Part shown: one piece after another, positions 9,188 to 17,905 of the stretch
Layout of the letters: each line of letters starts with the position of its first letter
Position numbering within the stretch: position 1 is the stretch's first letter
From: Mageeibacillus sp.
GTDB taxonomy: Bacteria; Bacillota; Clostridia; Saccharofermentanales; Saccharofermentanaceae
Assembly (NCBI GenBank): GCA_022484595.1
Contig: JAKVLB010000005.1
Location: forward strand, 116,821 to 180,820
Length of the DNA: 64,000 bases
Direction: 5' to 3'
Translations under genes and position numbers: made by a program
The notes under the pieces: generated by a model
Seen by the model: the letters and a program-made list of their open reading frames with translations, nothing else
The model's database searches: none
Told to the model about the DNA's origin: nothing

Positions 9188-9414
9188 ATGGATACCCCCA
9201 AAATGATTATTGGACTAATTATAAGAGACAGCAAAAATTGTTGAAGTTGTTAGGCTGAACAAAATTCTCCAAACCTGACAGGGTTCTTAGGTGATTGTTC
9301 ATAAAATGTTAAAAATAAAAATTTGAAATAACTAATAAAAACCTATTGTCAGTAGTATAATAATTATCATTTATTACTGATTTTGTGAAAATTGAAGACA
9401 GGGAGTAATCTTAT

Positions 9415-11136
9415 ATGAAGAAATGTCCGGTTTGCGGAGTTATGATGGGCGACAATGTAGCTCGCTGCTCTATGTGTAAGTATGATTTTCAGAAGGCTTC
9501 CCAAGGCAATACGAAGGAGGCCACCGCCGAGGCTCAGCAGATTCTTGAACAGAAGGAAGCTGAGAATATAGCGAGGGCTGAAGCCAAGCGTTCTGAGGAC
9601 GAGAAGAGAATTCTTGAGGCAATTGAGAATCTGCAGGATAAATTTGATTCCGAGAAGCTCAGACTTGAGTCAGAATTTTCGGTGATACAGAAGAAGAAGC
9701 TCGATGAGAAGATTGCCCTGGAGCAGGAAGTGTCGGTCATACGCAAGGATTATGATCAGGTCAAGTCAGAGCATGACAGACTTAAGGGCGAAGTTGCCAC
9801 AATGGAAGCTGACAGCCGTAAGAAGATACAGGCTGAACGTGAAGAGATGATAAGGCAGGCGAAGGCCGAGCAGGAGAGAATTCTCGGCGAAGCCCAGCAG
9901 CAGACCGAACAGCTCGCAATTCAGGTTGAGAAGGAATACGGAGATGCCATGTCAAAGAGGGATCAGCTCCTCGGCGAAGCAAAGGAACTCCAGGAATTAA
10001 TGAATAATGCGGACAAGATCAAGGCCGACAAGGAAGCTGAGATTAAAGCCTGCGAAGACAAGATAAAGAAGCTCCATGACGATTTTGAGAAGGAGAAGGT
10101 CAGAACTACCGACGAACTCAAGAGAGTTGCTGCAGATCAGGAGGCAGTATCGCTTCAGCTCAAGACTCAGGCCGAGAAGGAGCGCGATGCTGCTTATGTT
10201 GAGAAGGAGAAGCTTATTGCCCAGGCACAGGCCGAGCGTGAGCAGATTATTGCTGAGCTTGAGGCCCGCAACAAGCAGGCACAGGCCGAGCTAGACGCCA
10301 TGACAGAACAGGCAAAGGGCGTTATGGCTGATGCCGAGGCTGCGCTTAACAAGCGTGACCAGCTCAAGAAGGAAATCAGCGATTTCGAAGCTACAGCCAA
10401 TAATCAGCGCAAGGAACTCGAGGCAGCTTCAGCGTCGAAGCATAAGGAACTTGAAGGTATTGTTGCGGCAAAGCGCAAAGAGACTGAAGAGCTCGAAGCC
10501 AGGAAGGCTGAGGCTGAGAAGCTTTACAAGGAATATGTCGCACAGCACAGCAATCTTGAGAATGAGATTAAGGCGTTGACGCCGAAGCTCACGGAAGCCA
10601 GAAAGGTCATAGAAGATGCCAAGAAGGCGCCGGTTCTCGCGGAGGCAGCAGCGCAGGAGATTGTGCTCTCTGCCGAGAAGCAGGCCGTATTCCTCAAGGA
10701 AGCCGCGCTGAGCGAGAGTCAGAAGGGCGAGATCCTTAAGAGTATTGAAGAGAAGGACAACAAGATTAAGGAGATAGAGATGGAGAAGGCTGAACTCGAG
10801 AAGAAGCTTGCTGCGCTTGAGAAATCCATTGCGGAGCTTGAGAAGAAAATCAGAGAAGGCGGCGTTGGCGGCGGAGCAGACAACGGCCCAAAGGATTACA
10901 GCGTTGAAGTCGTTGAGCACAACAGCGCATCCGAAGTTGATACCGGAAAGCTTGAGAAGGTTCTTGAGAAGAGAGCGAAGGACGGCTGGAAGCTTGTTCA
11001 GATAGTGGACGATGACGGCGGCAAGCTCATCTCTTCTCTCGGCGACAGCACGGAGAGTGCGTCTTTGTCGGTCGGAGCTTATTCATCAAAGGAGGATCGT
11101 CTGGTTCTCATTTTTGACAGACCGGTTAAGAGGTAA
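9415..11136 (+). CDS. Zinc-ribbon, long coiled-coil protein with C-terminal DUF4177-like domain
   Basis: A 573-residue cytoplasmic protein with no membrane segment. Residues 1-25 form a short zinc ribbon (CPVC and CSMC pairs). From about 40 to 490 the sequence is almost pure charged heptad coiled coil rich in Glu, Lys, Ala and Gln, with several internal KAEAE- and QAQAE-like repeats. A glycine-rich break follows, then a compact C-terminal domain of about 80 residues with KVLEKRAKDGWKLVQIVDD, which resembles DUF4177. It may be a scaffold or filament-like protein; no enzymatic role is visible. It stands alone, divergent from the peptide transporter, and ends at a strong terminator. Confidence 0.75.
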   Translation: MKKCPVCGVMMGDNVARCSMCKYDFQKASQGNTKEATAEAQQILEQKEAENIARAEAKRSEDEKRILEAIENLQDKFDSEKLRLESEFSVIQKKKLDEKIALEQEVSVIRKDYDQVKSEHDRLKGEVATMEADSRKKIQAEREEMIRQAKAEQERILGEAQQQTEQLAIQVEKEYGDAMSKRDQLLGEAKELQELMNNADKIKADKEAEIKACEDKIKKLHDDFEKEKVRTTDELKRVAADQEAVSLQLKTQAEKERDAAYVEKEKLIAQAQAEREQIIAELEARNKQAQAELDAMTEQAKGVMADAEAALNKRDQLKKEISDFEATANNQRKELEAASASKHKELEGIVAAKRKETEELEARKAEAEKLYKEYVAQHSNLENEIKALTPKLTEARKVIEDAKKAPVLAEAAAQEIVLSAEKQAVFLKEAALSESQKGEILKSIEEKDNKIKEIEMEKAELEKKLAALEKSIAELEKKIREGGVGGGADNGPKDYSVEVVEHNSASEVDTGKLEKVLEKRAKDGWKLVQIVDDDGGKLISSLGDSTESASLSVGAYSSKEDRLVLIFDRPVKR

Positions 11137-11158
11137 CTGTAACTTATTCGAATTATGG

Positions 11159-11188
11159 ACCGGCAGGTAGATTACCTGCCGGTTTTTT
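11159..11188 (+). terminator. Rho-independent terminator
   Basis: A perfect 11-base-pair stem (ACCGGCAGGTA with TACCTGCCGGT, loop GAT) is followed by TTTTT, just after the coiled-coil gene. Confidence 0.9.
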
Positions 11189-11326
11189 CATGAGCACAGA
11201 CGCAAATTTTTGTCTAAATCTGCACAAAAAGTTTTCATTTTTTGTGACTATGTTTGTGGAAATGGCATACCAAGTATTCTATAATAAAAAAGTTATTGAA
11301 ATTTGACTTTAAAGGAGGACTAACTG

Positions 11327-13399
11327 ATGGAAATATATTCCGCAGATAAGATTCGCAACATCGCCCTGTTCGGGCATGTCGGTTCAGGTAAGACAACTTT
11401 GGCCGAGGCTATTCTGTTTTACACCAAAGCTATTTCGCGTCAGGGCAGGGTCGAGGGCGGCAGCACCACACTTGACTACGATTCCGAAGAGATTAAGCGC
11501 GGCATGTCGGTCAGCCTCTCGGTTGCGTGCTGCGAATACAAGGGCAGTAAAATCAATATAATTGATACTCCGGGAGATTTTGATTTTCTCGGCGAAGAGA
11601 TGAGCGGCATAAGGGTCGCGGACAGCGGAGTTATCATGATTTCAGCCAAAGGAGGCACTTCGGTCGGTTCGCAGAAAGCGATAAGGCTCCTTGACGGAAA
11701 GAATGTTCCGTATCTGTTTTTCGTGAACAGAATGGATGAGCCTAACAGTGATTATGAGGGCGTTGTATCAAGGATGACGGAACGTTACGGAGACAGCGTG
11801 ATTCCGCTGTCGTTTCCGATTATGGAAGACGGCGAGATGACGGGAATTGTCGACGTAATGAACCGCAAGGCGTTCTCAATCAACAAGAAGACCGGAGCGT
11901 TTGAGGAATTCGCGCTTCCTGAGGAATATCAGGGCAGAGTCAGTGAGCTTCAGGACCGCGTAAACCAGGTGGTAGCGGCCGCGGATGATACTTTGATGGA
12001 GAAGTATTTTGCCGGAGAGGAATTCACCGAAGATGAGTTCCGTCACGGTGTACACGTCGGCTTCCGCGAGGGCAAGCTGCATCCTATCTACTGCGGTTCC
12101 GCATATATGAACTGGGGAATCGATTTTCTGCTTAACTGCATTGCGAAGGATACTCCGCCGGCGGGCAAGAAGCCTGCGCTTACGGCGACGCTTCCGAGCG
12201 GCGGAACCGTTGACGTTTCCTGCAATGTTCAAGATCCTATGGCGGCGTTTATTTTCAAGACCATATCAGATCCGTTCGTCGGAAAGATAAGTATTTTCAA
12301 GGTTAATTCCGGAACAATAAGAGCTAATTCCACATGTTACAACGCGACAAAGGGGAGAGACGAGCGAATCGGCGGTCTGTTCTATCTGCGCGGCAAGGAG
12401 CAGATAGCGACAGACAAGGTTACGGCAGGCGACATAGGTGCCGCTTCGAAGCTTACCAGTGCGGATACCAATGATACACTCTGCGACAGATCAAGAATAC
12501 TCGAGATGCCGAAGATCAAATTCCCGTCTACATGCCTGTCAAAGAATATCGTGCCGCTCAAGAAGGGCGACGAGGATAAGATAATATCCGGTCTTGCGAA
12601 GCTTTCGGACGGTGACAGATGTTTTACCGTTGAGACCAATCCTGAGACCAAACAGATGGTGCTTTCGGGCATAGGCGATATGCAGCTCAAGGTGCTTGTA
12701 TCGCAGCTTCAGGAAAGATATAAGGTTGACTGTGAGCTCAGACAGCTCAAGGTTCCGTACCGTGAGACAATACGCAAGAAGGTCAAGGTTCAGGGCAAAC
12801 ACAAGAAGCAGTCAGGCGGTCACGGCCAGTACGGAGACGTCTGGATTGAGTTTGAACCGAATCCTGATACCGAAGCGCTCGTCTTCGAGGAGAACGTTTT
12901 CGGAGGTGCGGTACCGAAGAACTTCTTCCCTGCGGTTGAGAAGGGTCTGGAAGAATCTGTTCAGTGCGGAATTCTCGCCGGCTATCCGGTTGTGAATCTT
13001 AAGGCGACGCTGGTAGATGGCTCATACCATGAGGTTGATTCTTCGGAAATGGCGTTCAAGATTGCTGCCAACCTTGCGTTCAAGGCGGGAATGGCTGCTG
13101 CGGATCCGATAATTCTCGAACCTATAAGCAAGGCGGAGATTCATATTCCGGAAGACAAGCAGGGCGACATAATGGGTGACCTGAACAAGAGACGCGCTAG
13201 AATTGTCGGAATTGATGCCGATGACGACGGCTCGGTTATTCACTGCGCTGTGCCGACAGCCGAGATGCTTGATTATGCGACTGATCTGAAGTCGATGACG
13301 CAGGGCCGCGGATGGTTCGTGCTCTCACATGTCCGCTATGACCCGGCACCGCAGGATATTGCCGATAAGGTTATCGCGGCAGCGCAGGCTAACGCTTAA
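11327..13399 (+). CDS. EF-G-like translational GTPase (FusA2-type paralogue)
   Basis: A 690-residue protein with the five-domain EF-G layout: the P-loop GHVGSGKTT near residue 16, a DTPG motif at 80-83, NRMD in place of NKMD, then domains II to V (GGHGQYGDV in domain IV, EPISKAEIHIPEDKQG in domain V). The pattern GRVEGGSTTLDYDSEE matches the EF-G-2 or FusA2 group rather than the housekeeping EF-G. The catalytic His that follows DTPG in EF-G and EF-Tu is Asp84 here, so GTP hydrolysis may be slow or different. Its role may be ribosome-associated under special conditions; this is uncertain. AAAGGAGGAC precedes the ATG, and a hairpin follows the gene. Confidence 0.85.
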   Translation: MEIYSADKIRNIALFGHVGSGKTTLAEAILFYTKAISRQGRVEGGSTTLDYDSEEIKRGMSVSLSVACCEYKGSKINIIDTPGDFDFLGEEMSGIRVADSGVIMISAKGGTSVGSQKAIRLLDGKNVPYLFFVNRMDEPNSDYEGVVSRMTERYGDSVIPLSFPIMEDGEMTGIVDVMNRKAFSINKKTGAFEEFALPEEYQGRVSELQDRVNQVVAAADDTLMEKYFAGEEFTEDEFRHGVHVGFREGKLHPIYCGSAYMNWGIDFLLNCIAKDTPPAGKKPALTATLPSGGTVDVSCNVQDPMAAFIFKTISDPFVGKISIFKVNSGTIRANSTCYNATKGRDERIGGLFYLRGKEQIATDKVTAGDIGAASKLTSADTNDTLCDRSRILEMPKIKFPSTCLSKNIVPLKKGDEDKIISGLAKLSDGDRCFTVETNPETKQMVLSGIGDMQLKVLVSQLQERYKVDCELRQLKVPYRETIRKKVKVQGKHKKQSGGHGQYGDVWIEFEPNPDTEALVFEENVFGGAVPKNFFPAVEKGLEESVQCGILAGYPVVNLKATLVDGSYHEVDSSEMAFKIAANLAFKAGMAAADPIILEPISKAEIHIPEDKQGDIMGDLNKRRARIVGIDADDDGSVIHCAVPTAEMLDYATDLKSMTQGRGWFVLSHVRYDPAPQDIADKVIAAAQANA

Positions 13400-13458
13400 A
13401 GCCCGGGGTGACTGTCAAATTAGAAACTGACAGCAGATTAACAGGACAGATGAAAGAA

Positions 13459-13497
13459 ACACGCCGCAGACCATACGGAATGCGGCGTGTTTTGTTG
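13459..13497. terminator. Bidirectional hairpin terminator
   Basis: ACACGCCGCA (13459-13468) pairs with TGCGGCGTGT (13481-13490), followed by TTTGTTGTT on the plus strand and TTCTTTC on the minus strand. It serves the EF-G-like gene and the convergent membrane-protein gene. Confidence 0.75.
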
Positions 13498-13538
13498 TTC
13501 AGTCACAGCTGTGTCAGCATTCCACGAGTGCTGTTGTA

Positions 13539-16169
13539 TCAGTAAATCTGATAGATTGTGGTTCCTTCTTCCGCGAAGTACGCGGCCTGCTTAAGGTTTG
13601 CCGCGAAGAAATCACGATTGAAGATAATGCCGTTTGAGAATGTGGCGGTGTCGAATTCCGGGTCGGCAATGAGGTATTTAATCCCGCGTTCCTTGCAGTA
13701 TCTTGTGAATTCATCGATATTTCCGTTGCAGCCGGTAAGCAGCCAGCAGTAGATGGTGTCTCTTGTATAGGTGTCGTGACCTACGGACCATGCGTAGTAT
13801 GGCCAGCCGTAGTACATCGGGCGTCCTGCGAGAATGAAACGGTTCATCGACCACATCGGAGTCAGGAAAACATCCGAAGGGTCGGTGTTCGATATCACCC
13901 ACTCTGTCAGCGGTGAATCTGTGTTGACGATCATAGGATCCTTGTTGTAATTGATGTAGGTTGCCCACTCGGATATGCCGGTTGCAGTGAGCGGCACAAG
14001 AAGCGCAAGAGCAAGAATGACTCCGCAGATTTCCAGCGCAATCCAGGCGACAGGAGAAAGACCTTTGCTGTATAAAGGCGCGGCAGGGGCCGCTTCATGC
14101 GAGACGGTGCCTATTGAGCTTTGCTCCGAAGACGGATTGTCTGCGGTTTCAGACTTATCTGATTTGACGGCGGGGGACGTGTCATTGACGACGGGTTCTT
14201 CGTCGCCGAAAACAAATGCCGGGCTGTCAGCCGCTTCTTCCTTTAGGGCGATATTTCCGGGACGTACTCCGCCGGCTTCATCGCCAAATACGACCTCTGA
14301 TTCTTTGCAGTCAGTGTCAGGAGCGTTGTCAGGCACGGAGGCTTTTCCGTCTGGCTCAGATACTTCTTCGGCTTCAGAGATTTCTTCAAATCCGGAAACC
14401 GTAATATTCCCGCCTTCTGCCGCATCTGCAGCTTCGGACGTGCCGGTGCCTGCGGAAACGACTGAGTCTGCGGTTCTGCCGGCTTCTTCCGATTCAATCC
14501 CGGCACCATTCTCTTCGGAGGAAAGAAGCCTGCGTCTTTTGAACGGGATGAGGAACAGTCCTGACAGAAGAATTGCCACGAAAACATCTGACAGAATCAT
14601 CGTAATCTGAATGTATTTGTGGTTGGCGAGAATCTCGTTTGTAATCTGGAACAGGAAAGCGAAGACACCGGGAGTAAGAAAACACAGTAATAGTATCGCT
14701 CTGTAGACCGGACGCTTGTGGATTATATCCGTAACGAGGAAGATTACCGCGCATACAAGAGCGAGAATCAATGTCAGACCGCTGATAATTACCAGGTAGC
14801 GTGTTATAGAACCGAGTGACTTGTCGGTGAGGATGAAGCCCGGCATGAAATGCAGGGATACCACGTTGGAAGCGCCGCCTGAAAAGGCCGCGGTCTGCGC
14901 GAACGAAGATATGACGGCGACTGATGCTACGATTATATGGATGAGTCTGCTCTCAGAGAAGACCGCCATAGCGACAAGAATCAGGATGAACGCGATGAGA
15001 CACGAGCCGTGAAAATACGGCATCACCGCGGTAAAAATACAGGCGAGAACCATCACGGACCAGGGGCGCAGAGGGTCACCGCTTCGCACAAGCCAGGCGT
15101 TGCGTCCGGCGACAAGGGCTTTTATGCCGTTCTTGCCGATGGATATCAGCATTCTCCGCAGAAAAGGAATAAACAGAATTATCAGAATGAGCAGTACAGA
15201 TATGCCGAGCATCAGGTGACGCTGGTTGGGGTAGACGTTGATTGCCCAGATTCCCCAGTTATCGTAATCCGTCACGCCGTACCATTGATCGTAAGAGAGT
15301 ATTGCTGCCGCCGCCTGGCGAAATGAGAGCCCGGATGATGTCAGTTCTCGCAGGTGCACGAAAACGTTCAGCGAACTTCTGAACAGCACAAGAACCGGCG
15401 CGAGCACAAATGCGAGCCGTCTTCCGCTGAGCAGAACCGAGAGGAGACCGACGAGAACCAGTGCGCATACCATAACTATGACAGAGGGCACATTGATGGC
15501 GGTGTCAATCGGGAATCCGAGGTATTCGAGCATTCCGCACAGAAAATAGAACAGGAAATGGTATTGTATGCCGTCTCCGGAGAAATGCATGTACTGAGTC
15601 GGGAAGTTGAATCCCACTCCGAACGAAGACACCATGGCCGTGTGCGGCGATAAATCGGAGAATACCGAATATCCCACGAGAAGCGACGAGCCTTCAATTC
15701 TGTAAGTGTAAAACATAAGGAAGGCTGCGAATGCCGTGAACAGTACGGTTGCGGCACCGTAGATAATTGCGTTCCCGGCACTGAAATGATATATGCCGAC
15801 AGACAGACTGTCTTCGCCGGAACTCTGACATTCCTGTATGCGCGCACGGCGGCGGGCTATCATGATTATTCCGGACAACGTCATCCAGAGGAAGAAAGCG
15901 GCAGTGGCTATAAGTCCCGCCTTCATCGCGAGGCTGTCGCTTCGGATGAAATATGACAGCCCGAGAACCGCGAAATAGTTAAAGAACGGTACACAGAGCA
16001 GACCGAGAGTTATTCCGGCCGGAACGATAAATACAGAATTTGGTATTCTGTCAATGATTTTACGTGACGGCGCGCAGGCGAGATAAAGACGTCTCACGTC
16101 GGGTACGAGAAATACGGTAAGTGTTATGCCGAAGACGGCGCACATAATCAGGTATAGTGAAGCGAGCAT
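13539..16169 (-). CDS. Large polytopic membrane protein with acidic disordered insert
   Basis: An 876-residue protein beginning with a hydrophobic segment at MLASLYLIMC. The start at 16169 is chosen because AAAGGGGG lies just upstream. More than ten hydrophobic segments fill residues 1-530, with a conserved-looking extracytoplasmic stretch (NFPTQYMHFSGDGIQYHF, then YDQWYGVTDYDNWGIWA). Residues of about 545-690 are low-complexity, rich in Glu, Ser, Ala and Gly, and likely disordered. One more membrane segment and a soluble tail (TEWVISNTDPSDVFLTPM, then ERGIKYLIADPEF) complete it. The tail resembles those of GT-C-fold, YfhO-like or other membrane glycosyltransferase-type proteins, so a cell-envelope glycan role is possible but unproven. 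Confidence 0.6.
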   Translation of the reverse strand: MLASLYLIMCAVFGITLTVFLVPDVRRLYLACAPSRKIIDRIPNSVFIVPAGITLGLLCVPFFNYFAVLGLSYFIRSDSLAMKAGLIATAAFFLWMTLSGIIMIARRRARIQECQSSGEDSLSVGIYHFSAGNAIIYGAATVLFTAFAAFLMFYTYRIEGSSLLVGYSVFSDLSPHTAMVSSFGVGFNFPTQYMHFSGDGIQYHFLFYFLCGMLEYLGFPIDTAINVPSVIVMVCALVLVGLLSVLLSGRRLAFVLAPVLVLFRSSLNVFVHLRELTSSGLSFRQAAAAILSYDQWYGVTDYDNWGIWAINVYPNQRHLMLGISVLLILIILFIPFLRRMLISIGKNGIKALVAGRNAWLVRSGDPLRPWSVMVLACIFTAVMPYFHGSCLIAFILILVAMAVFSESRLIHIIVASVAVISSFAQTAAFSGGASNVVSLHFMPGFILTDKSLGSITRYLVIISGLTLILALVCAVIFLVTDIIHKRPVYRAILLLCFLTPGVFAFLFQITNEILANHKYIQITMILSDVFVAILLSGLFLIPFKRRRLLSSEENGAGIESEEAGRTADSVVSAGTGTSEAADAAEGGNITVSGFEEISEAEEVSEPDGKASVPDNAPDTDCKESEVVFGDEAGGVRPGNIALKEEAADSPAFVFGDEEPVVNDTSPAVKSDKSETADNPSSEQSSIGTVSHEAAPAAPLYSKGLSPVAWIALEICGVILALALLVPLTATGISEWATYINYNKDPMIVNTDSPLTEWVISNTDPSDVFLTPMWSMNRFILAGRPMYYGWPYYAWSVGHDTYTRDTIYCWLLTGCNGNIDEFTRYCKERGIKYLIADPEFDTATFSNGIIFNRDFFAANLKQAAYFAEEGTTIYQIY

Positions 16170-16312
16170 AATATCCCCCTTTAATAAGCAGATTATATCA
16201 ATCAATACGGGCTTGAAGTTTTACAAGCAGATAACAAATTGAATTTTGCACTGTCCGGTGTCACTTATGCGGTATAATCTAGATACATTATCAAAAAAAA
16301 GAGGCATATTAT

Positions 16313-17359
16313 ATGAAAATTACAGTTCTTGGAGGCGGACTTTCACCTGAGAGAGATGTTTCGCTCAAATCTGCAAGCCTTATCGCCAATGCGCTCCTGT
16401 CAAAAGGCCATGAGGTCGCGCTGGTCGATCTGTATGACGGTATCGAGAACGACAGACCGGCGGAAAGTTTTTTTCGCCGCGGCACTGTGGAACCGTTCAC
16501 TTATGACATTCCTGAGACTGAACCTGACCTCGAGGCAATTATAAAATCACACGGCGGCAGACGCGAGTGGGTGGGGCCGAGAGTCATTGAGATGTGCCGT
16601 TTCGCAGACAGGGTGTTTCTCGGACTTCACGGTTCTCACGGAGAGAACGGCCAGGTGCAGGCGGTTCTTGACGCATTCGGCGTCCGTTACACAGGCTGCG
16701 GCTATCTTGGCTGCGCCATAGCAATGGACAAGGATGTGTCCAAGGCACTGATATCAGGCGCAGGCTACAAGACGGCGGCATGGATAACCGACAAGGCGGA
16801 GAAGCTTGATTTTGACAGAGTAAATGAGCGAATAGGACTGCCATGCGTGGTAAAGCCGATTGGCTGCGGTTCGTCATGCGGAGTGTCAATAGTCAAGACA
16901 CGCGAAGAATTTGAAGCGGCAATCGCTCTCGCTGCATCGTACAAGCAGCTCGTTGTTGTTGAACAGTTCATCAAAGGCCGCGAGATTACCATAAGTGTAG
17001 TCAATCACAGGGCTCTTCCTATTACGGAGATAATTCCTCACGAGGGTTTCTACGATTACAAGAACAAGTACCAGGACGGCATGACGACTCATGTCTGCCC
17101 GGCGCATATCAGCGGGGAAGATTATGCCAGGGGACAGGCTCTGGCGGTTGAGATGTTTGACACTCTGAGAATGAATCAGTACGGCAGAATCGATATGATT
17201 TATGATGACGTCAGGCACGAGTTCTGGTTTATCGAGGCCAACAACCTTCCGGGAATGACGAGTACCTCGCTTCTTCCGGAGGCCGCGAAGGCGGACGGGA
17301 TATCTTACGAGGATCTCTGTGAACGCATTATTATGAACTGCGGTGAAGAGACAATCTGA
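16313..17359 (+). CDS. ddl: D-alanine-D-alanine ligase family ATP-grasp enzyme
   Basis: A 348-residue ATP-grasp protein that should join two D-alanines for peptidoglycan precursor synthesis. Visible motifs are an N-terminal GGGLSPERDVSLKSA that matches the Ddl serine loop, LHGSHGENGQVQAVLD, YTGCGYLGCAIAMDK, VVKPIGCGSSCGV for ATP binding, and FIEANNLPGMTSTSLLPEA at the metal site. The central insert (YKNKYQDGMTTHVCPA) matches the omega-loop region. It is slightly longer than E. coli DdlB because of an insert near residue 65. It leads a run that continues with dCMP deaminase and the endoglucanase. Confidence 0.9.
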   Translation: MKITVLGGGLSPERDVSLKSASLIANALLSKGHEVALVDLYDGIENDRPAESFFRRGTVEPFTYDIPETEPDLEAIIKSHGGRREWVGPRVIEMCRFADRVFLGLHGSHGENGQVQAVLDAFGVRYTGCGYLGCAIAMDKDVSKALISGAGYKTAAWITDKAEKLDFDRVNERIGLPCVVKPIGCGSSCGVSIVKTREEFEAAIALAASYKQLVVVEQFIKGREITISVVNHRALPITEIIPHEGFYDYKNKYQDGMTTHVCPAHISGEDYARGQALAVEMFDTLRMNQYGRIDMIYDDVRHEFWFIEANNLPGMTSTSLLPEAAKADGISYEDLCERIIMNCGEETI

Positions 17360-17406
17360 CAATTTTGCATTTGGCACCCGATAAACATATATCCGGAGGA
17401 TTAGTA

Positions 17407-17892
17407 ATGAGCATTCAACGCAAGAACTACATATCATGGAACGAGTATTTCATGGGAGTCGCCACTATGGCGTCAAAACGCAGTAAGGATCCTAATACTC
17501 AGGTGGGCGCGTGTATTGTCGACGGCGACAACTACATTGTCTCTGTCGGTTATAACGGGATGCCGCTCGGATGTTCAGATGCCGAATTTCCATGGGAGCG
17601 CGAGGGAGATACTCTGGATACAAAATATGCTTTCGTTACACATGCGGAGCTCAATGCAATTCTGAATTCAAAGACAGCCGATCTGGCAGGTTCAACAATC
17701 TATGTGACGCTTTTCCCGTGCAACGAGTGTACCAAAGCTCTGATCCAGAAACGCATCGGAAAGGTAATCTACCTTGACGACAAATATCATGATTCCGACT
17801 CATCAAAGGCTGCAAGGCGCATGATGGATGCGGCAGGCGTGAAGTATGAAAAATACAATAAGACCGGTCGCGAAATAACGCTTGTGCTGTAA
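17407..17892 (+). CDS. dCMP/deoxycytidylate deaminase family protein
   Basis: A 161-residue zinc-dependent cytidine/deoxycytidylate deaminase. The zinc ligands and catalytic Glu are in HAELNAI, and the two Cys ligands in PCNEC. RSKDPNTQVGAC and VGYNGMPLGC are typical of dCMP deaminases, including ComEB-like proteins. It converts dCMP to dUMP for thymidylate synthesis. The ATG at 17407 follows CCGGAGGA at good spacing; upstream in-frame codons lack a ribosome site. It lies 47 bases after ddl and 13 bases before the endoglucanase gene. Confidence 0.9.
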   Translation: MSIQRKNYISWNEYFMGVATMASKRSKDPNTQVGACIVDGDNYIVSVGYNGMPLGCSDAEFPWEREGDTLDTKYAFVTHAELNAILNSKTADLAGSTIYVTLFPCNECTKALIQKRIGKVIYLDDKYHDSDSSKAARRMMDAAGVKYEKYNKTGREITLVL

Positions 17893-17905
17893 GAAAGAAG
17901 GGCTG

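Noticed and set aside
11327..13399. Tetracycline-resistance ribosomal protection protein
   Set aside because: The G-domain pattern and overall layout fit the FusA2-type EF-G paralogues better than TetM/TetO.
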